A stretch of 52,048 nt of DNA from Piscirickettsiaceae bacterium (GCA_024685995.1 JAIBDY010000012.1:1-52048), one strand, 5' to 3'. Shown: positions 6,426-15,872, counted from the stretch's first letter. Made by a program: numbers and translations. The notes: generated by a model from the sequence alone, not told the origin.

Positions 6426-8188
6426 AATTTCACTCCTTGCTCAACCACAGCACAGGCGAGGTGTTGTTGGGTGGTTTGGGCTTGATTGAGGCCAACCTTG
6501 AGCTGGTCACATAAGGTCATCAACTCATCGACTTTAGCGACGATGCGGTGTTGTTCAGCGAGAGGGGGAAGTGGTGTAGCTATTGGTGTTATGGTGCTGG
6601 TATTCAATTCCACTTGTTTTGTTGTTCCTGAAACAAGAGATAATTCGTGTTCAGGATCGATTTTCAATTGGATACTTGGTGACGTTAAATAGGTGCAAAT
6701 AAATTGGCTATTCACGAACAACGGTCTAATTATCGTCACATGAGAGTCTGCAACTAATTTACCCTCGGTTTTAGGTAATACATTAATCCTACCAACCGTT
6801 CCTGTTCCTGTTGAGTTCCAAAGGAGATCATGCGTTTTTAGAAAGCGTTCTTCCTGATAGGCATCCAAACTATGCTCATCGACAAACCTAGCTTTTGATA
6901 AATCGAATCCTGCCCATTGGATGCATTTTTGAGATACAACTTGAACTGAACCTATTTCTGCATATTTAGGACCTTTACCTCGTTGAATGTATTCTGCTAA
7001 ATTCTGAAGTCTTGCCCACTCCCATCCATCAGGCAATTTAAACAGTTTTTCATCATCGGTAATAGCTGACAACGGTTTTTGCTTTTTAATCTTACCGTCT
7101 TTAATCAGTTGGGCTTTTTCAGCCGCGATTTTTTCCAGCAACACGCTGGCGGGTTCGTCGTTGGGGTCTTGGGGGACGAGTTTGCCCATGACGGCGAGTT
7201 GCAGAATGGTTTGCTTGAGTTGGTCGATGCTGGCATCGGTAGTGAACAGGATGTCGAAGTTAGTAGCGAGTTGTGACCAGATGGTTTGAAACTGCTTATT
7301 ATCAGCCGCTTGACATAGGCTATCGAGCAAGGTGGTGACGAGGGTGTGATGGGTGTCGCTGTGCTGGAGCTGTTGTTGCTCTAACTGGTCGCATAAGGCC
7401 ATTAATTCATCGACTTTAGCGACTATGCGGTGTTGTTCTAAGAGTGGAGGTAGGGCAAAGACAATATCTTTAATTTGAGCGGTACTTAAATTTGGAATGG
7501 CACTACCCATCGATTTTGATAAATTCTCTTGTATCTTCGTCGTCAATGGATGATAAAGAAATGAGCAAGATAGAATGTAGGGAGAAATTTTACCTACTCG
7601 CTGGTTTATATAATAAATTTCATTTGATGTATTAAAGCCTAATTTACCTGTCGTAGCGCCAGACATAGCAATCAACATGTCGCCATTTTTTATCATGAGG
7701 CTATCATCGAGATTAGTAATGACCTCCTCATTTACTCTGGACATTGAGGCTGATGTCACTTCACCGTTTTGAATATCGCCAATTTTGACTATACCAATAC
7801 CAACGTCTGTAAAATCACTACTTTTGAATGCGAATCCATTCACAAATTCAGCAACATCTCCAAGTCGTATCCATTCCCAACCATCAGGCAAATCAAATGG
7901 CTTATCATCCGCAGTAATTTCAGGCAATGGCTTTTGTTTTTTAAGATTGCCCGCTTTGATTAATGCTGCTTTTTCAGTCGCAATTTTTTCCAGCAACATG
8001 CTGGCAGGGTCATCCTTGGGATTTTGTGGCACTAATAAGCCTCGCACAGCGAGTTCTAAAATCAGTTCACGTAGCTTTTTGATGCCGGTGAGTTCGATTT
8101 TGCTATTGCTGCCACGCCCTGTAGTTGAACGCTTGGTTTCGGCACTGGTCCATAGATCAATATTGTCAGTAATTAGTTGTTGCAACAT
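6422..8188 (-). CDS. hsdS: Type I restriction-modification specificity subunit HsdS
   Basis: HsdS gives the complex its bipartite DNA target. At 588 aa it is longer than many (about 400-460 aa). It has an N-terminal helical segment, target-recognition domain 1 (about residues 100-250, opening LPDGWEWIRLGD), a central conserved region (250-345), target-recognition domain 2 (about 385-545, opening LPDGWEWARL) and a distal conserved region. Both halves end in LPPL-x-EQHRIVAKVDELM. The halves are clear internal duplicates in the conserved parts but differ in the recognition domains. The gene begins 2 bases after the hsdM stop and shares ATGA with the DUF3800 gene. No frameshift is visible. Confidence 0.96.
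   Translation of the reverse strand: MLQQLITDNIDLWTSAETKRSTTGRGSNSKIELTGIKKLRELILELAVRGLLVPQNPKDDPASMLLEKIATEKAALIKAGNLKKQKPLPEITADDKPFDLPDGWEWIRLGDVAEFVNGFAFKSSDFTDVGIGIVKIGDIQNGEVTSASMSRVNEEVITNLDDSLMIKNGDMLIAMSGATTGKLGFNTSNEIYYINQRVGKISPYILSCSFLYHPLTTKIQENLSKSMGSAIPNLSTAQIKDIVFALPPLLEQHRIVAKVDELMALCDQLEQQQLQHSDTHHTLVTTLLDSLCQAADNKQFQTIWSQLATNFDILFTTDASIDQLKQTILQLAVMGKLVPQDPNDEPASVLLEKIAAEKAQLIKDGKIKKQKPLSAITDDEKLFKLPDGWEWARLQNLAEYIQRGKGPKYAEIGSVQVVSQKCIQWAGFDLSKARFVDEHSLDAYQEERFLKTHDLLWNSTGTGTVGRINVLPKTEGKLVADSHVTIIRPLFVNSQFICTYLTSPSIQLKIDPEHELSLVSGTTKQVELNTSTITPIATPLPPLAEQHRIVAKVDELMTLCDQLKVGLNQAQTTQQHLACAVVEQGVKL
6503..6556. repeat. hsdS internal repeat, copy 1 (distal conserved region)
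   Basis: 54 bases that recur at 7385-7438 with 5 mismatches by direct comparison. They encode the conserved helix EQHRIVAKVDELMTLCDQL that follows target-recognition domain 2. The near-identity at DNA level makes recombination between the halves possible. Confidence 0.85.
7385..7438. repeat. hsdS internal repeat, copy 2 (central conserved region)
   Basis: Direct-repeat partner of 6503-6556, encoding the equivalent helix EQHRIVAKVDELMALCDQL that follows target-recognition domain 1. A second, longer and more diverged pair is found around 7079-7190 and 7935-8040, encoding the segments before each recognition domain. Confidence 0.85.
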
Positions 8189-8190
8189 GG

Positions 8191-9660
8191 CTATTTTTCG
8201 CCCGATAAGGCGACGGATAAGATGCCTTTTAGTTGGTCGCGAATGGCTTGTATTTGTTGTTGCTGCTCGGCATACATTGTAAGTAGTACTTCAGGATCAT
8301 GAATTTCCGTTTCAACCACATGTGGGTTTTTAATATCGAGGTTGTAGTTACGGGCTTTGATGTCGTCGATGCTGACTTGCCATGCTTGTTCTGTTTCAAC
8401 GCGATCAGCAAAGCCATTTTGTTCATTACCCCACCAGTCGATTTCAGTTTGGAACTCATCAAAGCGCATTGGTTTAGTTTTGTTATAGCTTTTTATGCCT
8501 GCTGGGTAGGGGTGTTCATAAAACCAGATGTGTTCAGTTGGCGTGCCTTTGGTGAAGAACAGTAGATTGGTTTTAATGCCCGTATAGGGATTGAACACGC
8601 CATTAGGTAGGCGAACGATGGTGTGGAGATTACATTCCTCTAATAGCTTTTCTTTAAGGCGGGTTTTCATGCCTTCACCAAATAGAAAGCCATCAGGTAA
8701 GACGACGGCAGCACGACCACGATCTTTTAATAGATGAATGATCAAGGTCATAAATAGATCGGCGGTTTCACGGGTGCGAAAGGCTTGAGGGAAGTTGGTT
8801 TCGATGCCGTCTTCTTCTTGACCACCAAACGGCGGATTGGTGATGATGGTATCAACCCGCTCTTTTGGCCCCCAGCTAATTAAGGGTCTGGCTAGTGTGT
8901 TGTCATGGCGAATTTGGTTGGGCACTTCGATGCCATGCAAAATCATATTGGTGGTGGCAAGCAGATGGGGGAGTGGTTTCTTTTCTACACCGTGGATACT
9001 GGCCTGTAGCGTTTGTTCATCAGCCGGTGTTTTTACATAGGCTTTTCGTTTGTGGTCGATAGCGCAGGTTAGGAAGCCGCCAGTACCACAGGCAGGATCG
9101 AGTGTGGATTCATTTATTTTAGGATCAACCCGATTGACCATAAATTCAGTAACGGCTCGCGGGGTGTAAAACTCACCGGCATTACCAGCGCTTTGCAGGT
9201 CTTTGAGGATTTGCTCATACATATCACCAAACAGGTGACGTTCTTGCGCTTTGTTAAAGTCGATGCCTTCTTGGATTTTATTAATCACTTGGCGAATCAG
9301 TTGGCCTGATTTCATGTAGTTGTAGGCATCTTCAAAGACATTACGGATCACGACCGCACGTTGGTTATCTGCTTCTACTTCTAGATTTTGCAGGGCAGGG
9401 AATAGCTTGTTATCAATAAAGTCTTTCAGTTCATCACCGGTCATACCTTCGGCATCGGCTGCCCAGTTGCGCCAGCGATAGCTTTCTGGAATGGGTGACG
9501 AATAATTGTCGTTGAATAATTCCCACTCTTGCTCTTTATCATCAAAGATTTTGAGAAACAGCATCCACACTAACTGGCCGATTCGTTGGGCGTCACCATC
9601 AACACCTACGTCTTTACGCATGATGTCTTGGATTGATTTAATGGTACTGCTAATGCTCAT
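8191..9660 (-). CDS. hsdM: Type I restriction-modification DNA methyltransferase HsdM
   Basis: HsdM is the N6-adenine methyltransferase of the complex, used for host protection and, with HsdR, restriction. The 489-aa length is normal. The N-terminal HsdM helical domain covers about residues 1-155. The AdoMet motif I is DPACGTGGFL at 188-197 and the catalytic motif IV is NPPF at 275-278. The start has an AAGGAAC Shine-Dalgarno. It sits 47 bases after the 129-aa gene and directly before hsdS. All motifs are intact, so the enzyme should be active. Confidence 0.97.
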   Translation of the reverse strand: MSISSTIKSIQDIMRKDVGVDGDAQRIGQLVWMLFLKIFDDKEQEWELFNDNYSSPIPESYRWRNWAADAEGMTGDELKDFIDNKLFPALQNLEVEADNQRAVVIRNVFEDAYNYMKSGQLIRQVINKIQEGIDFNKAQERHLFGDMYEQILKDLQSAGNAGEFYTPRAVTEFMVNRVDPKINESTLDPACGTGGFLTCAIDHKRKAYVKTPADEQTLQASIHGVEKKPLPHLLATTNMILHGIEVPNQIRHDNTLARPLISWGPKERVDTIITNPPFGGQEEDGIETNFPQAFRTRETADLFMTLIIHLLKDRGRAAVVLPDGFLFGEGMKTRLKEKLLEECNLHTIVRLPNGVFNPYTGIKTNLLFFTKGTPTEHIWFYEHPYPAGIKSYNKTKPMRFDEFQTEIDWWGNEQNGFADRVETEQAWQVSIDDIKARNYNLDIKNPHVVETEIHDPEVLLTMYAEQQQQIQAIRDQLKGILSVALSGEK

Positions 9661-9707
9661 GGTGTTCCTTGGTGTTGTATCTTAAGTTTATGTCTGGATG
9701 GTAGGTA

Positions 9708-10097
9708 TTAAATACGTTTGAAAGCGCTAGGGTCAACAAAACCGAGCAATTCTTTCAATGCTGATTTGGAGTGAACAGCAACGGCGTATGCGGTTTTTTT
9801 ATTACCCTTGAGCACCTCACCATGTTCATTAAAACGATTGATGTTTGAGTTTTTTCTCAACTCAACCCAGTCAACGGTGATACCTGAGATATTATCAATT
9901 TCACTTTTAAATCTACTCAGTGATGGGTTTATCAGTAGTGGGTTTTTACAAACTGGTTTTGTATCTGGCTCGTTTGATGTTTTTATGTAAACAATTTCTT
10001 TGCTTTGCGTTTTGTAGCCTCTAATTCGTTTATTTCGTTTAAATGTTGCCAAATTAAGATCAATTAATGCATTTTCAATTTCGAAGGAGTTGAGCAT
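9708..10097 (-). CDS. Unknown 129-aa protein encoded between hsdR and hsdM
   Basis: The ATG abuts the hsdR stop (TAAATG), so it is probably translated by re-initiation after hsdR. I do not recognise the family. The N-terminal 50 residues contain a basic stretch (TFKRNKRIRGYKTQSKE). The C-terminal half (VDWVELRKNSNINRFN, then KKTAYAVAVHSKSALKELLG) looks like a compact alpha/beta fold. The acidic and basic residues are mixed and there is no membrane segment. Its place between the nuclease and methyltransferase genes suggests a control or assembly role, an anti-restriction function, or protection against HsdR toxicity. None of this can be told from sequence alone. Confidence 0.78.
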   Translation of the reverse strand: MLNSFEIENALIDLNLATFKRNKRIRGYKTQSKEIVYIKTSNEPDTKPVCKNPLLINPSLSRFKSEIDNISGITVDWVELRKNSNINRFNEHGEVLKGNKKTAYAVAVHSKSALKELLGFVDPSAFKRI

Positions 10098-12479
10098 TTA
10101 TGCGTAAAGCTCCTGTTCTAGTAGTTTTAATGCGTCGATGTACTGCTGCTTGCCACCGAAGGCATTAAGTAGCTCTATTGGGGCGCCCATGTCTGAAAAT
10201 GGTGCAAGGGTCAGTATCTTAAAGTCTTCTATTGGCTCAATTCCCGTATCAGCATATTTGTTCAATAGTGCTTCCAGTACTTGTCTAGCTGCGCCCTCAT
10301 ACTTGGTGAAGTAATTGCGTTTTTTTACGTTTTCAGCACGTTCTTTGCGTGATAGTGGCGGCTGGTCATAGACGATGTGAGCAATGAGGTCAAAAGCATC
10401 CATTTCTATGCCTAGTTTGTTGCGAACATCATCTCGTAATTCCTCCCAAAACACGCCTTGTTCGGTTAATTCTTGGATAATCGCTTTCTTTTGATCGGCT
10501 TCAGCCCAAGTCCTTAAAAAGTCTTTCATGGTGGCGAACTGTTTTTTCACACATGACTTGGTGTAGTCGGTGAGTGACTCGGTAATGAGTTTGCCATCGG
10601 AACCTAAGTATTGAACACGTTCTGCCGAGACTTTGACATCAACACCTTTAACGACATATTTAACTCGCGGTTCGCCAATTTCACCGCCACCAATTCCGGT
10701 ATTACCACCTTCCGGTTCTTCTGGTAGAGGGTAGTCAGTGCCACCACCAGTTGAAGTGCCGGTTTCGCCTGTTTCTTCGGGTGGCTCAATAGTGCCACCA
10801 GGTGTTGGCTCATAAATTTGAACCGGATCGCCATCAAAGTCTTTATCTGCAAATAGTTCGGTTGCCTTTTTGAAATCCATGATGGTAAACCAGTGTTTAT
10901 CGTAGTCTTCATCAATACGTGTACCGCGACCAATAATTTGTTTAAATTCAGTCATTGATTTGATACGTTGGTCAAGCACGATTAACTTACAAGTTTTGGC
11001 ATCCACTCCCGTGGTCATCAGTTTGCTGGTGGTTGCGATAACAGGATAGGTTTGTTCGGGATCGATGAAGTTGTCGAGTTCAGCTTTGCCTTCGTTTTCA
11101 TCGCCGGTAATTCGCATGATGTATTTACGGTTCTCTTTGACGCGCTGAGGGTTTAAATTCACAAGCGCTTGTCGCATACGTTCGGCATGATCGATGTCAT
11201 TACAAAACACGATGGTCTTTTGAAATTCACCTGTACGTTGTAAAAATTCGGTGATCTTTGAAGCAACGAGATAGGTACGTTCATCAAACACGATATTTTT
11301 GTCGATGTCTTTTTGATTATAGATACGATCTTCAATTAGATTGCCGTATTTATCTTTTTGACCTTTAGTTGGACGCCAGCCTTGTAAGTCGATGTCGAAA
11401 TCAACACGCACGACTTTATATGGGGCTAAGAAGCCATCATCAATGCCTTGTTTTAATGAATAGGTATAGATTGGGTCGCCAAAGTATTCGATGTTAGAGG
11501 TATCTTTGGTTTCTTTGGGTGTAGCTGTTAAACCGATGTGTGTCGCTTTGCTGAAATAAGACAAAATTTCACGCCATGCTGAATCATCTTTGGCACTACC
11601 TCGGTGACACTCATCGATAACAATAAGATCAAAAAAGTCGGGTGAGAATTGTTTGTAAATGTCAGCTTCGGCCTCATTACCTGTTACGGCCTGATATAAA
11701 GACAGATAGATTTCATACGATTTGTTGATTTGACGTTTGGTGATCTTGGTCATCGCCTGACCAAAAGGTTTGAAGTCGTTGTTTTTGGTTTGGTCGACCA
11801 AGATATTTCTATCAGCTAAAAATAAGATGCGTTTCTTTTGGCGTGACTTCCATAGTCGCCAGATGATTTGAAAGGCGGTGTAGGTTTTACCTGTACCTGT
11901 TGCCATGACCAATAAGATGCGGTCTTGGCCTTTAGCTACTGCTTCTACCGAACGATTAATAGCATTGACTTGATAATAACGAGGGCTACGACCGGAGCCA
12001 TCATCATAATAATGTGATTGCACGACTGCTTTTGCTTGGTCGTTGATGTTTTTATGTTGGCAGTACCAGTTCCATAGCGTCTCAGGAGAGGGGAAGTTAT
12101 CGAGCGAGAGTTCTGTTTCAACCTGTCCACTTAAACCTGTTCGGTCATGAAATAAGAATCCGTCACCATTACTAGAAAAAATGAATGGCACATCAAGCGC
12201 ATCAGCATAAGCCAAACCTTGTTGCATACCATCGCCAATAGAATGTTTATTGTCTTTGGCTTCGATGATAGCAATAGGGAAGTTTTTTTGATGGTATAAG
12301 ACATAATCAGCACGGCGCTTTTCACCGCGAGTATGTAATCGACCTCGAACAATAATACGTCCAGCGGTGAAGGTGACTTCTTGGCGAACTTGCGAATGAA
12401 TATCCCATCCTGCATTTTGAATGGCTGGTGTGATGTACTTGGTGCAAATATCTTGTTCGCTAAGTGTTTTCTTATTCAA
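10098..12479 (-). CDS. hsdR: Type I restriction endonuclease subunit HsdR (EcoEI-like)
   Basis: HsdR is the ATP-driven translocase and nuclease of the type I complex. The 793-aa length fits the EcoEI group. The PD-(D/E)xK nuclease residues are D58 and E73-x-K75 (IIEAKD). Helicase motifs follow: Walker A GTGKT at about 194-198, and DECH at 289-292, followed by HRGSA. A Gly/Pro/Glu-rich linker is seen at about 565-605, before the C-terminal assembly domain. The best start is TTG 12479, giving [15 protein letters not shown], which matches the family N-terminus; there is no in-frame ATG upstream. A TTG start and weak RBS would keep levels low. It is first in the operon. Confidence 0.96.
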   Translation of the reverse strand: MNKKTLSEQDICTKYITPAIQNAGWDIHSQVRQEVTFTAGRIIVRGRLHTRGEKRRADYVLYHQKNFPIAIIEAKDNKHSIGDGMQQGLAYADALDVPFIFSSNGDGFLFHDRTGLSGQVETELSLDNFPSPETLWNWYCQHKNINDQAKAVVQSHYYDDGSGRSPRYYQVNAINRSVEAVAKGQDRILLVMATGTGKTYTAFQIIWRLWKSRQKKRILFLADRNILVDQTKNNDFKPFGQAMTKITKRQINKSYEIYLSLYQAVTGNEAEADIYKQFSPDFFDLIVIDECHRGSAKDDSAWREILSYFSKATHIGLTATPKETKDTSNIEYFGDPIYTYSLKQGIDDGFLAPYKVVRVDFDIDLQGWRPTKGQKDKYGNLIEDRIYNQKDIDKNIVFDERTYLVASKITEFLQRTGEFQKTIVFCNDIDHAERMRQALVNLNPQRVKENRKYIMRITGDENEGKAELDNFIDPEQTYPVIATTSKLMTTGVDAKTCKLIVLDQRIKSMTEFKQIIGRGTRIDEDYDKHWFTIMDFKKATELFADKDFDGDPVQIYEPTPGGTIEPPEETGETGTSTGGGTDYPLPEEPEGGNTGIGGGEIGEPRVKYVVKGVDVKVSAERVQYLGSDGKLITESLTDYTKSCVKKQFATMKDFLRTWAEADQKKAIIQELTEQGVFWEELRDDVRNKLGIEMDAFDLIAHIVYDQPPLSRKERAENVKKRNYFTKYEGAARQVLEALLNKYADTGIEPIEDFKILTLAPFSDMGAPIELLNAFGGKQQYIDALKLLEQELYA

Positions 12480-12597
12480 TGAGTAATCCGTCCCTGATTC
12501 ATAAGATAGTAACGGAATATAGCACTATATAAAGCGCTAAACCAAGCTAAAGAACACTAGAAGTGAAGTTTGAAACATGACCCTGCCATGACCCAAC

Positions 12598-12633
12598 AAA
12601 AAAGGCTTAGGACGGTTAAGTCACTAAGCCTTT
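12598..12633 (-). terminator. Rho-independent terminator of tRNA-Phe
   Basis: On the minus strand a perfect 10-bp stem AAAGGCTTAG/CTAAGCCTTT with a 13-base loop is followed by a T run. It begins 8 bases after the tRNA 3' CCA and separates the tRNA from hsdR. Confidence 0.88.
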
Positions 12634-12641
12634 GAATTTGA

Positions 12642-12717
12642 TGGTGGCTCGACCTGGAATCGAACCAGGGACACAGGGATTTTCAATCCCTTGCTCTACC
12701 GACTGAGCTATCGAGCC
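12642..12717 (-). tRNA. tRNA-Phe (anticodon GAA)
   Basis: Seventy-six bases fold into a canonical cloverleaf: acceptor stem GGCTCGA/TCGAGCC, D arm GCTC/GAGC, anticodon arm AGGGA-TTGAAAA-TCCCT with anticodon GAA, a 5-base variable loop GTGTC, and T arm CCTGG-TTCGATT-CCAGG. The 3' CCA is encoded. The 3' end points toward the genomic island, the usual orientation for an integration target. Confidence 0.98.
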
Positions 12718-12730
12718 ATCAAGGTCGCGT

Positions 12731-12760
12731 ATTAAACCTGTTTAAGGCCCTCTGTGTCAA
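12731..12760 (-). promoter_or_regulatory. Promoter of tRNA-Phe
   Basis: On the minus strand a perfect -35 TTGACA (12755-12760) and -10 TTTAAT (12731-12736) are 18 bases apart. The GC-rich stretch ACGCGACC follows, a discriminator typical of stringently controlled stable-RNA promoters. Confidence 0.78.
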
Positions 12761-12821
12761 GTCTAAAGGCGATTTAATTTAGGTTTCCCTGTATGGGAAT
12801 GGTTGTTTTCAGGCTTGATGT

Positions 12822-14480
12822 TTAAAGGGATTGGAACAAAGCGTCGAGGGTTGTATCGTCGAGCTGGCGATACCACTTGGGTGACGGAGCTAGGGCGGTT
12901 ATTTGCTCGAGTAACGACTGCGCTTGGTCCATCGAATGGATGGGGTTGATAGGGAGCTGTTGTTGCATGAGTGCAGTCAGTTGTTGCGCGCTGGTCTCTG
13001 GCGACAGCGCGCAACAGAGATTGTCTATCAGTTGACGAATATCGACATGGGCAAAGAGGCTTGGGATCGCTTTGACTAGGATGCGTTGCACTTCGATGGT
13101 GTAGCTCAACCCTAAGGCTGCGAGCTGCGTTTGATGCTGGGCCAAAACGTCGAGTTGGGGTGCTGTTAAGGGCAGTTTGAGCGGCACTAAAATCGGTCTG
13201 GATTTGAGTGTGTCTGTTGCCACGGCATGTTGAAACTGTTGTTGTCGGAGTTGTTGATCGGCGTATTGGAGATCGATTAATGCGGGCCCTTGCGGGGACT
13301 GCGTGATGACATAACGTTGGGATAGCAGGCTGATTGCATCGCCGAAGGGTGTTTGGCGACGGGGTGTTGGTATTGGTGATGATGGATAGTTGGCTTGTGT
13401 TTCAGCAATATGATGAGTAGCGGAATCCGTTTTATTTTTATTTGGGCGACCGGCTTGACTGAGCGTTAGTTGAATAGTGGGTGTTTGGCTACCCAAGGCA
13501 TCTTTAATAGCTTGATTAATTAGACCATGAATTAACCTAGCGTCTCTAAAGCGAACTTCATGTTTGGTCGGGTGAACGTTGATATCAACCCGATCAAGGG
13601 GCATGGCTAGATACAGTACAAAAGCGGGGTAGCGACCTGCCGGGATATAGTCTGAATAAGCTTGGCGAATGGCATGGTTGATAACGCGGTCACGGATGAC
13701 TCTGCCATTAATAAAAAAATGATGGACATCGGTTTGTGGTCGGTGACCATCGGCATCGGCTAACCAGCCTTGTAGTTTGATGTCATCGTAGTCCTGTTCT
13801 ATATATAGGCTGTGAGCTAAGAAGGCTTTGCCGCATATTTTGGCGATGCGTTGTTGTTGTTGCTCTGGCGTTGTTGCGCGTGGCAGTTTTAAGCTACTGT
13901 TGGCAGAAAGCTGGCACTGGAAGCCAATCTCAAATTGACTCAGTGCGAGGCGTTGTAAGGTGGTGGTGATGTGATTTAACTCTGTTTTATCTCCTCGTAA
14001 AAAGCGTCGACGTGCGGGGACATTAAAAAACAGTTCTCGCACTTCTACTGTGGTGCCTTGCGGGTGTGCAATCGGTGTGAGCTCATCGCTATTGGCAGTT
14101 AATTGCCAAGCGTGTTCACTGAGTGCTTGTTTAGAGGTGATCGAGAGTCTAGAGATTGAGGCGATACTTGGTAACGCTTCGCCACGAAAGCCCAAACTGG
14201 CAATATGGCTGAGTTGTTCTGTGGAATGGAGTTTGCTGGTGGCATGGCGGCTTAACGCCAGCGAGAGGTCTTCAGGGTGGATGCCGTGGCCATTATCTCG
14301 TATTTGGATCGTTTTACTACCTGCGCCCTCAATCGTCACGACAATCTCGGTGGCACCGGCATCTAAGCTATTTTCGATTAATTCTTTGACAACAGAGGCT
14401 GGGCGTTCGATGACTTCGCCTGCTGCAATTTGGTTTGCGAGGTGAAGGGGAAGGGCATGGATACGGCTATTATTGGTCAT
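12822..14480 (-). CDS. mutL: DNA mismatch repair protein MutL
   Basis: MutL is the GHKL ATPase that links MutS mismatch recognition to strand incision. The 552-aa protein begins at ATG 14480. The ATP-binding motifs are all present: ELIENSLDAGA, IRDNGHGI, and TSKLHSTEQLSHIASLGFRGEA. The transducer domain (about 215-330) includes VDINVHPTKHEVRF. The C-terminal dimerisation domain (about 375-552) is present after a short variable linker, which explains why the protein is shorter than E. coli MutL. I see no DQHA..E..E endonuclease motif, as expected for a MutH-type gammaproteobacterial system. It follows the amidase gene, in the order usual for the tsaE-ami-mutL cluster. Confidence 0.97.
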   Translation of the reverse strand: MTNNSRIHALPLHLANQIAAGEVIERPASVVKELIENSLDAGATEIVVTIEGAGSKTIQIRDNGHGIHPEDLSLALSRHATSKLHSTEQLSHIASLGFRGEALPSIASISRLSITSKQALSEHAWQLTANSDELTPIAHPQGTTVEVRELFFNVPARRRFLRGDKTELNHITTTLQRLALSQFEIGFQCQLSANSSLKLPRATTPEQQQQRIAKICGKAFLAHSLYIEQDYDDIKLQGWLADADGHRPQTDVHHFFINGRVIRDRVINHAIRQAYSDYIPAGRYPAFVLYLAMPLDRVDINVHPTKHEVRFRDARLIHGLINQAIKDALGSQTPTIQLTLSQAGRPNKNKTDSATHHIAETQANYPSSPIPTPRRQTPFGDAISLLSQRYVITQSPQGPALIDLQYADQQLRQQQFQHAVATDTLKSRPILVPLKLPLTAPQLDVLAQHQTQLAALGLSYTIEVQRILVKAIPSLFAHVDIRQLIDNLCCALSPETSAQQLTALMQQQLPINPIHSMDQAQSLLEQITALAPSPKWYRQLDDTTLDALFQSL

Positions 14481-14513
14481 GCCGTTATTTTAGCAGTCTC
14501 GATGGCTTTGGTT

Positions 14514-15872
14514 TTACGGGATGAGCAAAATATCGCCAATGTTGAGGCGATTATGAGTGAGTCCATTGTTAGATTTAAGTCTAGTTAGACTGACTTGGTA
14601 GCGCTGTGCAATGGTGCTGAGGGTGTCACCACGGCTGACAATATGCTGCTGTGGTATTTGTGTCCCTAGCGGCGGATTGCGTTGAAAATAATTTCTAATC
14701 CCCGACATCATGGCTAAAGCAAGTTTATTTTGATGTCCTTCGCTGCGAAGTTTGCGCTCTTCAGCGGGGTTAGAAATAAAGGCGGTTTCGACCAGAATGG
14801 ATGGGATATCGGGTGATTTTAAGACGACGAAAGCGGCAGATTCAACTTGTTTTTTATGAGTATGGCCGACGCGCTTGAGTCCAGATAGCACGGTTTCGGC
14901 AACTTCTATGCTGGCTTGCAAACTGGCATCTTGTGATAGGTCCAGTAAGACCGAGGCGAGCAGGTGATCTTTATCTTCTAAACTGATTCCGCCGACAAGA
15001 TCGGCCGCGTTTTCTTTATCAGCCAACATTTGTGCAGCTTCACTACTGGCGCCGCGTTCCGATAATACAAATACAGAGGCGCCTCTGGCTTCACGTTTGT
15101 GAAAAGCGTCAGCGTGGATCGAAATGAACATATCTGCTTTTTGCGACCGTGCCAAATTAATACGTTGCCGTAAGCTAATAAAGGTATCGTTGTTGCGGGT
15201 AAGGTAAGCACGCATGCCGGCTTCTTTATTGACCAGATTAGCCAGTTTTCGGGCAATGGCGAGGACAATATCTTTTTCTTTAGTCCCTTGTTGTCCAATG
15301 GCGCCAGCATCTTTGCCGCCATGGCCAGCATCAATGGCGATGACAAGGTCGCGGCGGGGGATGGATTTGATGGTTTTGTTCACTTTCACAGCCGCTGTCG
15401 TTATTTCCGGTGCGGGAGCGGGTTTGGGCTTGATGGCCGGTGGCGAAACAACTTGGGTGGTGGTGTCTGCCACTTGTGCCTGCGTGGTTTTTGGCTCTGC
15501 CAGATCAATGACCAGACGGTGCGAATGTCGCGTCGACGGTGGTAGGGTTTGGCTGATGTATTGTAGTGGCTTGGCAAGGTCGAGCACGACACGCAAAGTA
15601 TCTTGTTGTCGTTGGGCGTAGCGAATATTTTGGATGGGGGTGCCGGATAATGGCGGCAGCTTGATGTTTTTCCATTGTTTCGTATTATTCAGATCGATTA
15701 CCAGCCGATCTGGCTTATCGAGCATAAATGCTTTATAGGCTGCTTTGTCGGTTAAATCGAAGACAAGGCGGGTCTTTTGGTCTGAATGTGATAGGCGGAC
15801 GCTATCAATTGCGGACGCCCAAGCGCTCACTGAACAAGTGAGTACGAATAGACTTAGTAGCAGTCTGTACAT
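14514..15872 (-). CDS. N-acetylmuramoyl-L-alanine amidase, AmiB/AmiC type with LysM
   Basis: This is a periplasmic zinc amidase that splits septal peptidoglycan during cell separation. The 452-aa protein has a signal peptide (residues 1-19, ending ASA), an AMIN targeting domain (about 20-130) and a Pro/Ala linker. The Amidase_3 catalytic domain (about 175-395) carries zinc ligands in AIDAGHGGKDAG, SIHADAF and the catalytic Glu in LVETAFISN. A C-terminal LysM (about 408-452) follows. One LysM and the position beside mutL are like E. coli AmiB, so amiB is the likely name, but AmiC-like naming cannot be excluded. Stop to mutL start is about 33 bases. Confidence 0.95.
   Translation of the reverse strand: MYRLLLSLFVLTCSVSAWASAIDSVRLSHSDQKTRLVFDLTDKAAYKAFMLDKPDRLVIDLNNTKQWKNIKLPPLSGTPIQNIRYAQRQQDTLRVVLDLAKPLQYISQTLPPSTRHSHRLVIDLAEPKTTQAQVADTTTQVVSPPAIKPKPAPAPEITTAAVKVNKTIKSIPRRDLVIAIDAGHGGKDAGAIGQQGTKEKDIVLAIARKLANLVNKEAGMRAYLTRNNDTFISLRQRINLARSQKADMFISIHADAFHKREARGASVFVLSERGASSEAAQMLADKENAADLVGGISLEDKDHLLASVLLDLSQDASLQASIEVAETVLSGLKRVGHTHKKQVESAAFVVLKSPDIPSILVETAFISNPAEERKLRSEGHQNKLALAMMSGIRNYFQRNPPLGTQIPQQHIVSRGDTLSTIAQRYQVSLTRLKSNNGLTHNRLNIGDILLIP

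Noticed and set aside
7785-8282. 165-codon plus-strand frame
   Set aside because: Antisense to the start of hsdS and the end of hsdM, both certain.
14050-14445. 131-codon plus-strand frame
   Set aside because: It lies wholly inside mutL on the other strand, has no RBS, and its composition is a by-product of mutL codons.
15214-15621. 135-codon plus-strand frame
   Set aside because: Antisense to the amidase gene, which has full domain support; low-complexity translation.
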